DNA from: Cyanodermella asteris
Lineage: Eukaryota; Ascomycota; Lecanoromycetes; Ostropales; Stictidaceae
Assembly: GCA_900618795.1 (NCBI GenBank)
Contig: UYJD01000002.1
Location: 611,150 to 675,149, forward strand
Direction: 5' to 3'
Length of the DNA stretch: 64,000 nucleotides
Each line of letters opens with the position of its first letter. Position 1 is the first letter of the stretch. The position numbers and the translations under genes are program-made. Below the pieces are notes generated by a model. It was not told the origin of the DNA. It ran no database searches and saw only the letters and a program-made list of their open reading frames with translations. Below, piece by piece: positions 1 to 12,500 of the stretch.

Positions 1-480
1 CAGGAGTGACGTCCACACGAGCAGACAACGCGCGAGCGTCAAGTCTAAGTGTTGTGCCTGAGTCACTCTACCTCTGGCCACCTTGTTTCGTCTATTGAGC
101 GCAGCTCACACAATGACTACCGCGTTCACACACTAGCTATCAGGCATAGTGAAGAGCAAATTTGCCCGCGACCTTCACTTTTGACGCCGCAAGCCGGCGC
201 ACAATTGCTTCACCTCGATGTTCGAGCAGTTGTCACCCTCGCGCCATGTTTTTGCGGCCATTTAATCCACTACATCTCCTGCCAGTCCTTCCACATCCCC
301 ATCCTTCGCAACTCTCACCACACCAACGTTTCAACGCTCTGATCCTGTAACGCGATCACCTTTTACCATCGTACTTCAGCAAATCTCCCTGTTCTTCCGC
401 TCCTACCGCTTTGCACGTCTTACTCCTGAGCCATTGCACCTCATTCCCGCAAGCTCAGCCATTCGCCCCCAACCCAAAAC
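1..480. other. Upstream region of the first gene, no gene seen
   Basis: No coherent coding sequence. The last 130 bases before the ATG at 481 are C/T-rich and purine-poor, as is common in fungal promoters and 5' leaders. The short frames here overlap each other in different phases and resemble no known protein. Confidence 0.5.
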
Positions 481-2166
481 ATGTCCCATTCCCAGATGTC
501 TTCGAGCTCCGTCAAACAAGACATTTACGCCTCAGACACTGACGCTGATGTTCACTCCGACTCGACTATGAATTCGTCGGACGTCGATTCGAACGACAAA
601 GAGGCGATGAAAGAGCTTCGGAGACGAAGGAAAGCGAAGGCCGAGAACGTCGAGCGAAGGGAAGCGAGAGAGAAAAGAAGGGTGGCGGAGAAGAGGAGGG
701 CTGCCAAAGAGACGAAGAGAAGGGCGAACAGAGCACTGGACCTTCACGCCGCTTCCGCCATACCCGCCTCCGAAGCTGCCACAGTTCTTGGCAAGGATAT
801 GAGCGGCGACGAAGCCGACGTGGAGATGAATGAGGATGGCGCCAATGCTCCTGGCGAGGTAGAAGGGGAAGGGAGACAAGGAAAAGAGGAGGAAGAGGCA
901 AATTCTACATACGAGTTTCGGCGAAAAACTGCCGGCAAGAGCCTCGGCCTCGCGAAAGTGTTGCAGGCGGCTCACCAGCAGAAGATACAGAGGCAGAAGC
1001 TGGCTGAAGCAGTTGCGACGCTGAGTGCCATTAAGCGCTTGTATGCTGATGAGAATCTGACCAGTTCAGAAAGCCTGTTCAGAATCTCGCAGCTGCTTGA
1101 CAATTCTACAGCTGAGGACGAGAGTGAGGGCACAACGTCCCTGAACGATGCCAACGACGTGAAGGCGAAGTCGGCTGATGTTGACGCCCCCGCCGTCCAA
1201 GATCCAACTCACAAGGCGCAACCTCGCGCCACCGAGGGCTCCCCGTCGACCACCACTGATAGAGGTCGTGGTGGGAAGCCGACCTCCACCAAGGGCGCTG
1301 CCCGGCAGAAGTCAGTCGACAAGGCTTCCGCCCCTACCGCCAATGCCCCCGCCGCCAATGTCACCGAAGATCACGCCTCTGACGCCGACGCTCCCGCCAC
1401 AAAGAAACAGCGTGCCAAGCAGTATCCTTGGACCGACACAGAGCTCGACTTCATGGGCCCCAGGCTCAAGGCCATCAAGGAAGCCCAGCCCGACATTGGC
1501 GAGGGCCGCTTCGGGATCCTTGCCGATGACCTCAACAAGCACTTCGCCGACTACTACATGGAGAAATTCGGCGTCTCCAACACCCGCACCATGATCTCGG
1601 TCAAAAATTGCGTCTCGCGCAAACTGAGGCCGTATCTGCTGGCTCGCGGTGAGTACTTTGACGACCGTGCGGAGCGCAAGGACGGCAAGGCGAGGGACGT
1701 GGTGACGAGCGCTCGCCCGAACAAGAAGCGGCCTCTTGAGATTGTCCTTGTGGAGAAGAAGGATGAGGCGGAGGGTGATATCGTCGAGTCCGTCGAGCCC
1801 GCTGATGAGGAGCTGCCGGCGAAGAAGCGCCAGAAGACGAAAGAGACTTCGGCTCAGAAGGCGCCCGTGGAGGCTTCAAGGGGCGTCGCCGAGTCTGCTC
1901 CGGTTGCTGAGCCTGCTCCTGCTCCGAAATCTACTTCGTCCGGCACTGGCCCAACACGCACCGCTCCCAAGAATCCCGCTAAGCGTGCGGCTCCCTACAA
2001 CAAGGGCAACTCCGAGGTCACCTCCAGCAAAGCCACTTCCAAGAAGACTTCCACCAAGAAACCTGCTGCTACTCCCGAGCTTTCTCCCGCTCCCGAGACT
2101 CCCACCTCTCCTGCGTCTGGCACCTACTCCTCCTCCAACGAAGAAGACTGGTCCGAGGCAGATTGA
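481..2166 (+). CDS. Hypothetical basic nuclear protein with coiled coil and Myb/trihelix-like segment
   Basis: Single-exon protein of 561 residues; I do not recognise it by name. Residues about 40-95 are a dense Arg/Lys/Glu/Ala stretch that should form a charged helix or coiled coil. A second helical, Ala/Gln/Lys-rich part follows near 150-185. Around residues 315-385, after a KKQR-type basic patch, lies the only part that looks folded. It starts YPWTDTELDFM, has regularly spaced aromatic residues, and resembles a Myb/SANT or trihelix-like domain; this is inference from pattern only. The rest is Ala/Pro/Ser/Lys-rich and probably disordered, with several KKR/KKRQK clusters that could be nuclear localisation signals. 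It ends in an acidic EEDWSEAD tail. The ATG follows an AACCCAAAAC leader. A chromatin or DNA-binding role is a guess. Confidence 0.75.
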   Translation: MSHSQMSSSSVKQDIYASDTDADVHSDSTMNSSDVDSNDKEAMKELRRRRKAKAENVERREAREKRRVAEKRRAAKETKRRANRALDLHAASAIPASEAATVLGKDMSGDEADVEMNEDGANAPGEVEGEGRQGKEEEEANSTYEFRRKTAGKSLGLAKVLQAAHQQKIQRQKLAEAVATLSAIKRLYADENLTSSESLFRISQLLDNSTAEDESEGTTSLNDANDVKAKSADVDAPAVQDPTHKAQPRATEGSPSTTTDRGRGGKPTSTKGAARQKSVDKASAPTANAPAANVTEDHASDADAPATKKQRAKQYPWTDTELDFMGPRLKAIKEAQPDIGEGRFGILADDLNKHFADYYMEKFGVSNTRTMISVKNCVSRKLRPYLLARGEYFDDRAERKDGKARDVVTSARPNKKRPLEIVLVEKKDEAEGDIVESVEPADEELPAKKRQKTKETSAQKAPVEASRGVAESAPVAEPAPAPKSTSSGTGPTRTAPKNPAKRAAPYNKGNSEVTSSKATSKKTSTKKPAATPELSPAPETPTSPASGTYSSSNEEDWSEAD

Positions 2167-5100
2167 GTCTCGACTCCCAATACTGCGTCAAAAGAGAAAT
2201 TTCAAAAGTCCCTCCAACGCCTACCACCGTGATACCAAATTCCAGCTCCGAACTATTGCTTCATCCGAGCGGATCGTTGGCCCCTTTACCGAGCATTGAC
2301 GAACGGCGTGCCAGAGACGTATTGCGATGATTGGCCTTTTTGTTTTTTTCCTACGCCAGCAGGAGACTCGTCTTTCTGCATCTGGAATGGATTCTCAGGG
2401 AAAAAGTTATCTACATTTGTCTCGTCGCGTCTTTGGTTCTCGAAGTAAGGAAATGCATGGCGTGGAGTTGCACTGTGCGGTGGCCGTGGAAAGGGAGAAA
2501 GAAAGATTAAAAAAATTGAAAAGACTATTGCACAAAAAAAAAAAAAAAAAAAGGAATTTGCAGCGAACAGGACCCAAAAACTCGGAAACTATACAAGCCA
2601 AGGAGCAGAAGGAAAGAAGGAAAGAGAGAGAGAGAGAAAAAGGAGGAAACAGCACAAATTTGGAATATAGATTCGTATTCTTGCCGCATCTCAAGGACGA
2701 TGCAGTGAGAAACTTCGCAGCGAAGCGTCAGTGGCGCTGTTTGCGGTTCGATTTTTCTTTTTTTTCTTTTTGGAAGTCTCTTTGATCACGAATGCATCCT
2801 AGCGAAAGATGATACCCAGGGAGGTCGGCATTTAGATATTACTTTTATCTTGGTGTTTCTGAAGAAAACGCTACACCGACAACCTTTTGGGAGCTACGGT
2901 AGAACAATGGACAATTTTTTCATCTTGAAGCTGCTTGAATATCTCATGATCATGTGTAACTATCCGTGACTGCGAGGCTGTGAGCGCTGTGTATTGCGCA
3001 CAGGTCTCGACGGCGATGTACGTGAGCATGTATCTTGTAAAGAGCTATGGGCCATCGCGACGCACGGGTTTGTGCCGAGTATCTACGTGCTGCCAAGATG
3101 GCGTCTCGACCTACATGTTCGCCTATAGCGCATGCAATCAGTGTGATGGACATTGCCCCGAGTACGCAAGGGCCTAAAACTGCTGGAGTGTACCGAGCAA
3201 ACATCGATCGGTCAGACGCAATGAACTCGGCGCCAACTCACCCCCCGATAGCGGATCTCAAAGCAAGCAAACAGGTTTCTAGCGACCCGTACGTTTTGGG
3301 TCATGATCCACTCTGGTAGCCGTGGGCCAAGAGACGCATTAGATGAGACAATAGCAGCTGATGTACAACAGGCGGCACGGAACGTACGCAACGGTCCCTT
3401 CATCGAGGGTCGCATACCAGGCGAGTAACTACCGCAAGCACCGGTCTTCGACCGACGCCCACCGAGTCCAGACTGCTTGTGTACTAGAGCTTACAAGGCA
3501 GGCCAAATCGTTGCTGACCAAAAGGCGACAATAGAGGCACGCTTGCGGCGATCCTGCAGGCGAGACGCACGATGCGGGTAGATGCCCGCCCTGCAGCATT
3601 TTCCTTGCATTCGACCTCCTCGCAAGGCCAAGCCATTTGCACACAGCAGAGACCATCAAGTAGTGTAATTTGGAGCACGACTTCATTCCGATACCCAAGT
3701 TCGCAAGTATGCCGCATCGGACTGTCATGCCTCGCAGCGTCCATCACGGGGCGTGCGAATAGCACTACGGCTGTTCCCCTCATCGTGCCCCTCCATCTCA
3801 ATACTGGTAATGTGAAGAAATAAAAAGTACATCAGGGTCGAAAATGACGGGTTGATCCGTGAACCATCTGTTTCGCAGCGACATCGAAGCAGGTACGTCT
3901 TCATCGAGTATCGGGCGAATCATCGGTCGCAACGACGCCAACCTTGTACTTCAGGAACATACCAGACTGGGCATTGTGAGCAGTCCCAAAACATCCAAGC
4001 GCCGGTGGGGCCAATCGTAACCCGTCCGGATCAGAATATTGCCGGACACGGCGAACACGGCTGCAGTTGATGTACTTGACAACTGACCAGCCGTGAGACA
4101 GCTGGTACATCGTGTCTCAGATGCCGGATGGCGGCCTGAACCCGGCAGCGCAGCCGATTGACCAAAATTTGCTGCTCACGAGCGTGCTGGGGTCTTTCGC
4201 GCAGGCGGAAGCAGCGAATCAGAGAGCTCGGCGTGTCCAGAGTTTGAGACAGTCCTTGGTTCCGCCTGCTTTGCAACGACACGGATACACGGTAGATCAG
4301 CCTTGTCTGAAAGCTCGGCGACACTGCTGCTGGGCGACCTTCACTTGGACCGTTTTCGTCAGTGCTTGTCTCGAAGCGGTAGCGCTGAATTCGGATAGGA
4401 TCTGATACATCATGGTACGATTGATGGGGTGAACTGGCGACCGTCTTGTTGTTCGTAGATAGAGGAGGAAAAGGCAGCATCGGATCCGTGTTTGCAGACA
4501 CTTAGCCGTCATATGACGGGGCTCATGCACGGGCACTGCTGTCTTGAGGCCGCTCGAGGACCCTATGATGTCGGAGGGCTGTCCTTGTCCCACTTATGAA
4601 TTCAGTGTCGAACTTGATTGACCAATCCAGACTCGTGCTGGCCTTGAGCGTCGCTCATGCTTTCTGCGCTAGGTGACCCATGACAATCACGACAAGTCCA
4701 GAGAAGCAATTTCATGATCCACTATCGCTCGTTATTCCACCGGTCGAGTATGATGGTATGGACTGCGCTAATCGACGTGCCAGCTAATTCGAGGCCTCGC
4801 GCCGGAAAAGCAAGCAGTGCTGAAGGCCTGAAGCTGCCATGTAAGTTGCTTGTATGCCTGCCTTTGCCACTTGATACAAGCTTTGACGTAACTAAGACAT
4901 CATTTCAACGCTTTCGCAGTTCTTAGTGTTGCGTGTATTTCCAACGAATGTGCGAGACACCCACAACGATCAACGTAGTGCATGCTCTGGCGTGTGGAGA
5001 GACATCGCTGCTTGCGTTGCATGGCGAGACAGCAACAATAGCCTTGAGTGTACGCCGCTGAGCTAACGTATGCATTACACGCACAGGTCCTCAAGAACCA

Positions 5101-8100
5101 ATTAGGTCTTCGAGACAAGCAGAGCAGTGAACCTTGTGCTCCTGGGGGTCCCGTGATCTTGGCCTCCAGACCGTGGTCGAGGAGGTGAACCAACAACCCT
5201 GTCCAGCTCATTCCAGCCTCAGCGCAAGAACTGACCAGGTCCGGTTCCTGGTGCCATCAGTGGGTGTCTGATTCTGATCGAGCACAGGCGCTCAAGCTGG
5301 ATTGCGAGCTTCGAGTTGACTGTTCTTGGACCCGAATTCCCGTCGTGGCTTCGTTCGATCTTGGGACGTCATGAAAGCTAGCAGGTCGACAGGTTCACTT
5401 GGTTGCTGAGGGGTACATGCGGTGGGTCGCATTGCGGAGCACTTTCAGGCGGAGAAACAGCTGTCTGCGTTTCAGATGCGTCCTGATCACCTGTTGACTC
5501 CAGAATCTAACCTATAGGACGGATTCGTCGCAGCACTGCTGGGTGCAAGCAAAAGTGGCGTGGCAAGTAGGCTACCTTCTTCATGGCCGCTTGCAAGCCT
5601 GTGGCTATCGTCTGAGAGCTTCGAAAACGCTTGTCTCAACGTAGCCAACAAGCAAAAACGACTTGCGGGTTGACGTTCAGACTCGTCACCGTACGATCTG
5701 CACACCGTTATCGACCACTCGACAGAGCGACAGAGATCCACGCAGGCCCACCACTAGACAACGAGGCCGATCCTCGATCGACATCGACATCGAGCAGAGG
5801 AACCATTTTCGAACGGAGGCGCGAGCGCGATGGCTGGACGGCATGATGAGGTTAGTGCTTGAAGAGGAGATGGCCTTGGCCCACTTCAGCAGATCCACAT
5901 CCTAACAATGACGTGAACGCCCATCATCCAGTTACCCTTGTTCTCACTGCGCATCTTAGGGAACGCAAGAGCACTTTGTAGCCGTAGTGCGGCAGCTGCA
6001 GGGAGCTTACGCGCGTTTCCCAACAGTATGCTCCATCATGTAGCTAGCTTGTCAGCAATCCCCATGGTGCTATGTGAGCGTTGAGACCCTCTCGAAGATA
6101 TTAACGATGGTCCCTAACGTCCTCAATGTGCAAGATATAAAAAGCCTCTTCCCATGTAGGGATTTGTCTTGGATATTCATAATTCATTGCATATTGCTGC
6201 AAAGACGAGTTGAGGAGCGACATTAGGGGTTTGACGACTAGCAGAAGCGGTGGGACATGAAAATGAGATTTTAGGTTCATTTGCCAACAAGGCACCGGGT
6301 CCATGCAGACTTCTACAGTGGGTAATGAGCAGCAACAGACATGCTTTTGTCGATCGCAGCCCTTGAATCTGGATCAGGAACCGTTATCCAATAGAGGGAC
6401 AGTAGGAAGCGGAGGGGAGGTTCGGACAAGTTCGATGTTTGTCGATGGTTGGCAGCCCCTCGCAAAGATCTGGACGGCGCAGTGTCTGCCATTGAACCAA
6501 GAACTGGGAACTGGAGCAGTCAAAAAGGCTCGTGTAGTCCGTCTCATTGACAGGGCCAATGACGAGGGAAAGCTGCCATCAGTGCTGTGATTATCAGCGC
6601 GGCAGACTTGGTCGAAGGCTAATGGACCAGTACTAGTATATACCTATGCCCAAGCGCACAGAGCAAGCACATCGTGCAGAAACGCGACAGAGGAGCGGTT
6701 CGTGCTTGACTTGGAAGTGCCGGCGCCAGCTTGCTGGAGATGGGCCGTCAGCCTGGAGGTAGAAGAAGGCTCTTTCCGCGTCGCGCTGCCAGCGAGAAAG
6801 TGCGGCACATCCAGTGATTGTACTGAGCGGCCAATCATAAGCCAGCAGGCTCCAGGACGGGGCCTACAGACTTGAGAGAGCGCCTCGAGAAGAGATAGCG
6901 GGTTGTACACCGTCATCGGATGCTGAATGCCATCCAAACCGCAGGCTTGTTGTGCCCGGAGCGATTGCCAGCCAGAACGACAAGGACCCCCACAGCCTGA
7001 GCCTGGACAAGAACGAGAGCTATGCAGTAGAAACCATGAATGCAGATACAGCGACGGAACTTACCTAAGTTCGACGGCCGGAACTGTTTTGCCCGAGTTG
7101 GACAGTCTTCGTTCGCGTCAGACTTGTCGAGCCCGAGCAGGGAAGGCTACCAAGGCGCAGCTGTCAAGACCTGAGCTGCGTCCTTGCAGCAGGTGTCTGT
7201 AAGCAACATCATTCATGCCAATTCGACCCGGTGTTCAACCGATGTCCGCCAGCTGGGGCTAGGATGTCTTGCGAATGGATCATGGCTCAGGGCTTGAAGG
7301 TGGGAAGGGTACCGGAGCAAGTTTGACCGTCAGTACTCACAGGTGAACCCCCAAAATAGCGCTCGACAGACGCGGAGACAAGACGGAACAGGACTGACGC
7401 TCCGGACATTGTGACATCGACGACGAACGACAGGTGGCGGGCATGACACTGGCAACCTGGGCAGTGAAGTCTGCTAGCCCCTCTCGACAGGACGAAGCGA
7501 ACTCCAGACGGCGCGGGGCGCCATGACGGCCAGCCGACCGTGACAAGCACTGCTTTGGAAAGAAGGTCTTTCGCATATTCTGACTTTGTGCACGGCATGC
7601 AATCGAAATTTGTAGAGGACGTACATGGAGGGGCAGCATTCGTCCGCGTTGTTGGTCGTGCGTCCCCGACATGCGGAGGCCCAGGCCTTGTCGACGTATG
7701 CAGGAGTCGGCCATCTGGTCGATGCTGCTGATGAGTGATGCCAATGCACGACAGCAGTAGATACGATGACTTGCAGATTGGAGAGCTACGGCGCAGCGTG
7801 GAGGAGCCATGGAATGGACAGATGTAAGCACGATGGGTGAGATGCGGCCAAGCACGCGGCGTGCGTGCCAAGCAGAATAGGAAGGAGCGGACTGAGACGA
7901 AGACTGAAGTGAACATGTCCGTCTCCGTCTTCGGCCGCTTCGCCAGATTCTCATCGACGTCGAATCCGAGCATTGGCGCTGCCTGTCAACATGCCTTAAG
8001 CTCTTTTACTTCACAGACATCTTGTATCATGCTTTTACATCGTCCAGCCAAAGCATCTGTATAGAACAAGAATGAATTACTACCAGATTTGTAAGATCTA

Positions 8101-8306
8101 GACGTGCGGGCGACCGAGGGACTGATTTCACCTCGACGCGGGGGTATCTAAGAACTCCGTTGAATCACATATCCCAAAATTCAGTCCAGTTCCCAACCAT
8201 TGACCCCAAAAGAGGCCCGATATGCCTGAGGGGCCCACTTTCTCAATTTATCCAAACGCCAGAGCTCCCTTGCTAAGTCAAATGGTCGTAATCATCAGGG
8301 CCAAGT
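2167..8306. other. 6.1 kb intergenic region without a recognisable gene
   Basis: Only short frames in conflicting phases, none resembling a known family. The first 650 bases after the stop at 2166 contain a poly-A run and a GA-rich tract, probably 3' UTR and terminator of the preceding gene. An open frame on the minus strand at 7287-7973 (ATG at 7973) is the longest here, but it overlaps two other equally open minus frames, which speaks against coding. The base composition is not AT-shifted, so this is not an obviously RIP-mutated repeat. Confidence 0.5.
2534..2552 (+). repeat. Poly-A tract
   Basis: A run of adenines following ATTGCACA, in the presumed 3' flank of the gene ending at 2166. 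It is a simple mononucleotide repeat. It is followed at about 2608-2650 by a GA-rich purine tract (GAAAGAAGG and GAGAGAGAGA). Confidence 0.9.
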
Positions 8307-9386
8307 TCAACTCAAGAGCGCGTGAATGCTCATCTTTGGGTCGGAAGGGCGCTCAGGCTCAGTCTCCTTGGCCTGGGGCCGAGTCGCAGCCTCGTGGAGA
8401 TGCTGCGTCGCGGCTTGCAACCGTGCGCCGTTGCTCGTGCTGCTTTGGCTGTAGTGGCGCAGGTGATTCGTCGAAGAAGGCTGCGCTTCATAAGGCGTTT
8501 GCGGGCTCGAGACAGCGCTGTGAGGAGTAGGACCGCGTGAGTGCGACAGATCAGGCTCGTCCGTGTAGGCCGACGGCGGTGATCCGTGAGACGTGGCAAA
8601 CGAGGGGCGACGCTCTTCGGAGTACGAAGGCTGATGATAGGAATTGGCCGAGCCTGGATAAGGGCCCTGTGGCAGTCGATTCATCGGCGCCAGCGTAGGA
8701 CCTGCGTGTGGGACAGGATACTGCACACGATGGTGGTCGACTGGCATGGACACATGCGCAGAAGCGAAGCCGCTGGTCCGCAGAGGCGGCAGCCTCACCC
8801 CAGTGTTATATTGGACTTCGGCCGCGGATTGGTGGGGGCTCGGGTAGTGCTGAGCACTCATTAGATGCACCGGATTTGAGTATCCAGTCTGTTGTTGATG
8901 AGATGGCATGCTCGGGTGTGGATAAGGTTGGTAGCTGCGACCAGAACCGCTCTGGCGGTCCAGCATGCGCTGATGGTGTGGGGAGAAATGCAGCTCAATA
9001 TGACTGGGTGTGTAGCTGCAGCGACGGGTCTTGTGCTTCTGCACCATGCCGTTATACCAGTTCTTGACGGCGTTGTCGGAGCGGTGGTCCAGGTGGCGTG
9101 CAATCTGGGCCCATTTCTTGCCTTTGGTATTGACAAATTCCATGATGGCCATGGCTTCCGCATCAGTGATGGGATTCTTGTTGATGGTGGGCTTCAAGTT
9201 CTGCTCCCAACGCTCGCGACACTGTTTTGCCGAGCGGCCGGTGATCGCATTCGCGATGTCTGACCATTTAGGGCGAGCCTCGGGTTGCTTATTGCACTGT
9301 TCTCTGAGGATGTCATCCTCGTCAGAGGACCAGGGACCCTTCTTGTCCTGGCCGGAGCTGGCCCTGGCAAAGTCTTGGCTCGCCAT
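8307..9386 (-). CDS. Two-repeat Myb DNA-binding transcription factor (FlbD-like)
   Basis: Protein of 359 residues, read from the ATG at 9386; the open frame continues upstream only through a non-ATG codon at 9428. Two adjacent Myb repeats occupy residues 17-66 and 71-117. The first has the GPWSSDEDD entry, tryptophans at 19, 41 and 60, and the SAKQCRERW recognition helix. The second has Trp 92 and Trp 110 and the diagnostic RSDNAVKNWYNG helix. This arrangement is that of fungal FlbD/Rca-1-type regulators of conidiation, but the first repeat is more divergent than in FlbD, so orthology is uncertain. The remaining two thirds are Pro/Ser/His/Gln-rich and low complexity, typical of activation regions. 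A TATATAA element at 9532-9538 (minus) lies about 145 bases upstream of the ATG. It sits between two unusually long intergenic regions. Confidence 0.88.
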   Translation of the reverse strand: MASQDFARASSGQDKKGPWSSDEDDILREQCNKQPEARPKWSDIANAITGRSAKQCRERWEQNLKPTINKNPITDAEAMAIMEFVNTKGKKWAQIARHLDHRSDNAVKNWYNGMVQKHKTRRCSYTPSHIELHFSPHHQRMLDRQSGSGRSYQPYPHPSMPSHQQQTGYSNPVHLMSAQHYPSPHQSAAEVQYNTGVRLPPLRTSGFASAHVSMPVDHHRVQYPVPHAGPTLAPMNRLPQGPYPGSANSYHQPSYSEERRPSFATSHGSPPSAYTDEPDLSHSRGPTPHSAVSSPQTPYEAQPSSTNHLRHYSQSSTSNGARLQAATQHLHEAATRPQAKETEPERPSDPKMSIHALLS

Positions 9387-9531
9387 GTTTGACAGAACAA
9401 TACGAACGCTTGTTGGTGGTTGACACAATTCGGAGTGACGGTGCTGATGTCTTTAGCTGTTAAGCGAGCTTGTTGGACGCTGTTGGTGCGTTTCTGGAGT
9501 CGGAGAGGAGAAAGAGTCGACCACCCCAGGA

Positions 9532-9538
9532 TTATATA
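9532..9538 (-). promoter_or_regulatory. TATA box of the Myb gene
   Basis: TATATAA on the minus strand, about 145 bases upstream of the ATG at 9386. Its position would start the transcript near 9500, with a leader of about 110 bases. Predicted from sequence only. Confidence 0.5.
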
Positions 9539-12500
9539 GCAGTTCCCAGACCCGTGACAGACGGTTAAAACTGAAATCGTCCCACAAACAAGTCGGTGCG
9601 GGATCGAACCGGTGGGTGCTAAAATTCAAATAATGATAGGATATATGGTTGGCGAAGTCGTCAGGTAGTGGAAGCCGGTTCAACAAGCAAGTCGGAGTAG
9701 AGGACGATAAAAGAGTGGATGGCGGATGATGGTGAGGAAGTCAGGATCGGGGTCGGGGTCGGGTAGGCTGGTTCGAGTTCGGGAGCCGTAGTGGACTTTG
9801 GGAAGGGATAATGGGCAGACAAAAGTGCAAGCAACGACGGTCTAGTAGTGTTCAGCACGAAGCAGGAGTGGAGAAGAAGGCAAGTAGGGTACAGCAGAGG
9901 GAGTAAGTAGGATTTGACGGATGACTGAATTGGTCGAGCAAGAGCTCTCGAAGCAGCAAGGCGGCGGGAAGGCTTGACAGCGACGGCCGGGGGGTGTGGA
10001 CGGTACATGGCTCTGAGCATGTCGAGAGATTGATGGTACAGTACTTAGCTAGCTCGTGGTAGATCCAGCGGAGGAGCTACGACAAGCGGACAGCTCTCGA
10101 GGCCATGCCATGGGCGGCGGGAGCAGTCGAGCTAGAGGATGATGAGGAAGAAGCAGCATGACGGAGGGCGAGTCTTTCTTTCTTCGCCGGCCCCGTTCCC
10201 TGGTGCTGGGTGCCCGAAGCCTTTTTCGAGACGCCGTACGGGCGTGTATGGAACGTAATCAATCCGTGTAATCTATCTGCCCGGTCTGGGCCAGGGTGTA
10301 GCCCTAACATTTCGCCCCCACACGCACATTCTCGCTCTCTCGCTCCCCCCTCTCTTTTGCTCAATCCCACCAATTCTCATCCTCAGCCCAACCTGCATTC
10401 ATACATGCTGTACTCCATGATAATTCACTACCCCGGCCACTCGCCATCCCTGCTGAGCTCACGCAAACTGTCTGCTGTCCTACCCGATCGTGTCTCACTG
10501 TCCGCTGCCGCATTCGACCTCGCTGTTGCTACCGCTAACTGCTTCAGGCCGTCCGCCATGCCGCCAGCTCCGAAACGGTCGACTCCTCAGAGACATGCCA
10601 AATTGTCCGCCTTGCTGAATGCTGATGACGACCAGCTACCCCTCACCACCCTGCTGGCTGGCCTGAGCTGACGCCGCATGTTGCAAGCTTGCTTGCTTGC
10701 ATGTTCCCTCTGCCCAAACGCTCCTACTACAGCAAAAGCCGCCACTCTTACAGCATCGTCTCTCGTTACCCCTCATACAATCGCCATCGGAAAACACCAT
10801 TCATCCCTGGGCCGCTGCTTACCCTCTGCACAGCCTCGACTCGAGCACGCCAGGCGAAATCACCCGCCTGTAGACTCGCACGAGACATGACCAAGCATTG
10901 GCCAGGCTACGCCTGACTGGGCCCGTCAACGGTCCAACGGTCTGGGCAGCCGGCGTCAGGCACAACTCACGACCGCGCGACCTCCGCCAGCTGTCGCCCA
11001 GCATTTGCGCACGACGCCGTGTCTACTGTATTAGGCGCCGCCTCCACGCGGTGCGCGTTGTACAGCCGACAACGGGCGACTCGCAATTGGTGTATCGTCG
11101 CTAATTAGGCACAAAAAGTCAGACGGACGGATTCCCATTACTTAATCGCAATATACCTTCTGGGCTACGACGGCAGTGTGCACGTCCTCTCAGATCCGGC
11201 GCTAGCAACGACAGATTTGCAGCCGCAGGGGCCTCGCTTTGCTATGCACGCCCCCATGCTGACCTTGGCACCTGGCGCTTTCCACTCTACAATACGGTCT
11301 GTCCACTCAGAGGCCGCGATGGCGACTTTGAGCTCTTTGTACCCAGCTCCTCACGAACTCTCAACGGACCTCGAGCTTGAGCTCGCTCCCCGACAGACTG
11401 GCTGACTTTGCCGTCGTCAGCACTCTCCGCGTGCTTTCACGCCTGCCACCTCCGTCCTTACCGTCCTCCCCAACGCTGCCGTTTCATACACTCGCTGGTC
11501 GGGGTAAGAGAGGAATCTCTGTCCACGGGACTGCTCGTGTTGACCGCGATTCTGGATCAGGTTCCCAGCTGCACGGTAGTGAATTGTTGACGAATGCTGC
11601 CGACGGACGTATTGCCTGAAGAAGCCCTTCCACTTCTCTAATCCACGACGGAGCCTCCCCTTCGTGCTGCATTCCGGGGTATTTGCCAAGTCAAGAGGAT
11701 TGCATGATAGCCCATCCAATAGGTCCTTCTTTGCTGCTGAGACTGTTCTCACCTTTGCTCGCACAGACTCCTTTCATCAAACCTGCCTGCGCGCCTGTCT
11801 AGGATTATGCTGCTGTACATCACCCTTCCCAGCACGTCTAATATATCCTGCTCTGGCATCTGCCACCCTTGCGCAGGATCGATTTTTTGGAATTGTTGCT
11901 CCCCATGGCCGACTGGCTATTCGGCATTGAGTGGTCGGCGGGGATTGCCTCGTGGGCCAAGGAACACAGCCGTTATCCGTCACAGAGCCGCCACCGTAAG
12001 CATGTCTGCCACGATGCTCCTCCACCGCATGCTCAGCCGAGCATAGGCGATGTTGCGATGCTGCCTTAATTACCTTGTATCACGGTTCAGCGTTTGCCTT
12101 TTTGGGAGCTGCTGCAACTCGTTCTTGCTCCGGCAGGTCCGGAATACCGCAAATAGACGTTTGTAACGCCTATTCTTGTTTCAACAGGGGCAAGACCCGG
12201 CATCCTGAACCAGGTTAGCCTAGTGAATATTCCAATTATGCAGACTGCAAGCCTGCTTGCTAGCTAGCTCAATCCATCTCTCACGTCGTGGGCATGCATG
12301 CATCCTGGGTGGCAAGTTGCGATTGATGAAATTGGATTCGTTGGTGAACGAGAGTTGTCCGTGCGCGGCTTGTATCCTCCATCAACAGGCGTACGAAGCG
12401 CAATGCCACCAGGAGCGTCGTGTCGGATCCGTAGGCACCATTATGGGAGCTTGGTCGATTACGAACACCCGGGAGCGTCTGCACACCAATCGCACGGCCA

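Noticed and set aside
7287-7973. 228-codon minus frame with an ATG
   Set aside because: Two other minus-strand frames are open over the same stretch and none looks like protein; openness is explained by base composition.
9590-9640. GGTTCGATCC on the minus strand as a tRNA T-loop
   Set aside because: Flanking bases do not form a T stem and no cloverleaf can be built.
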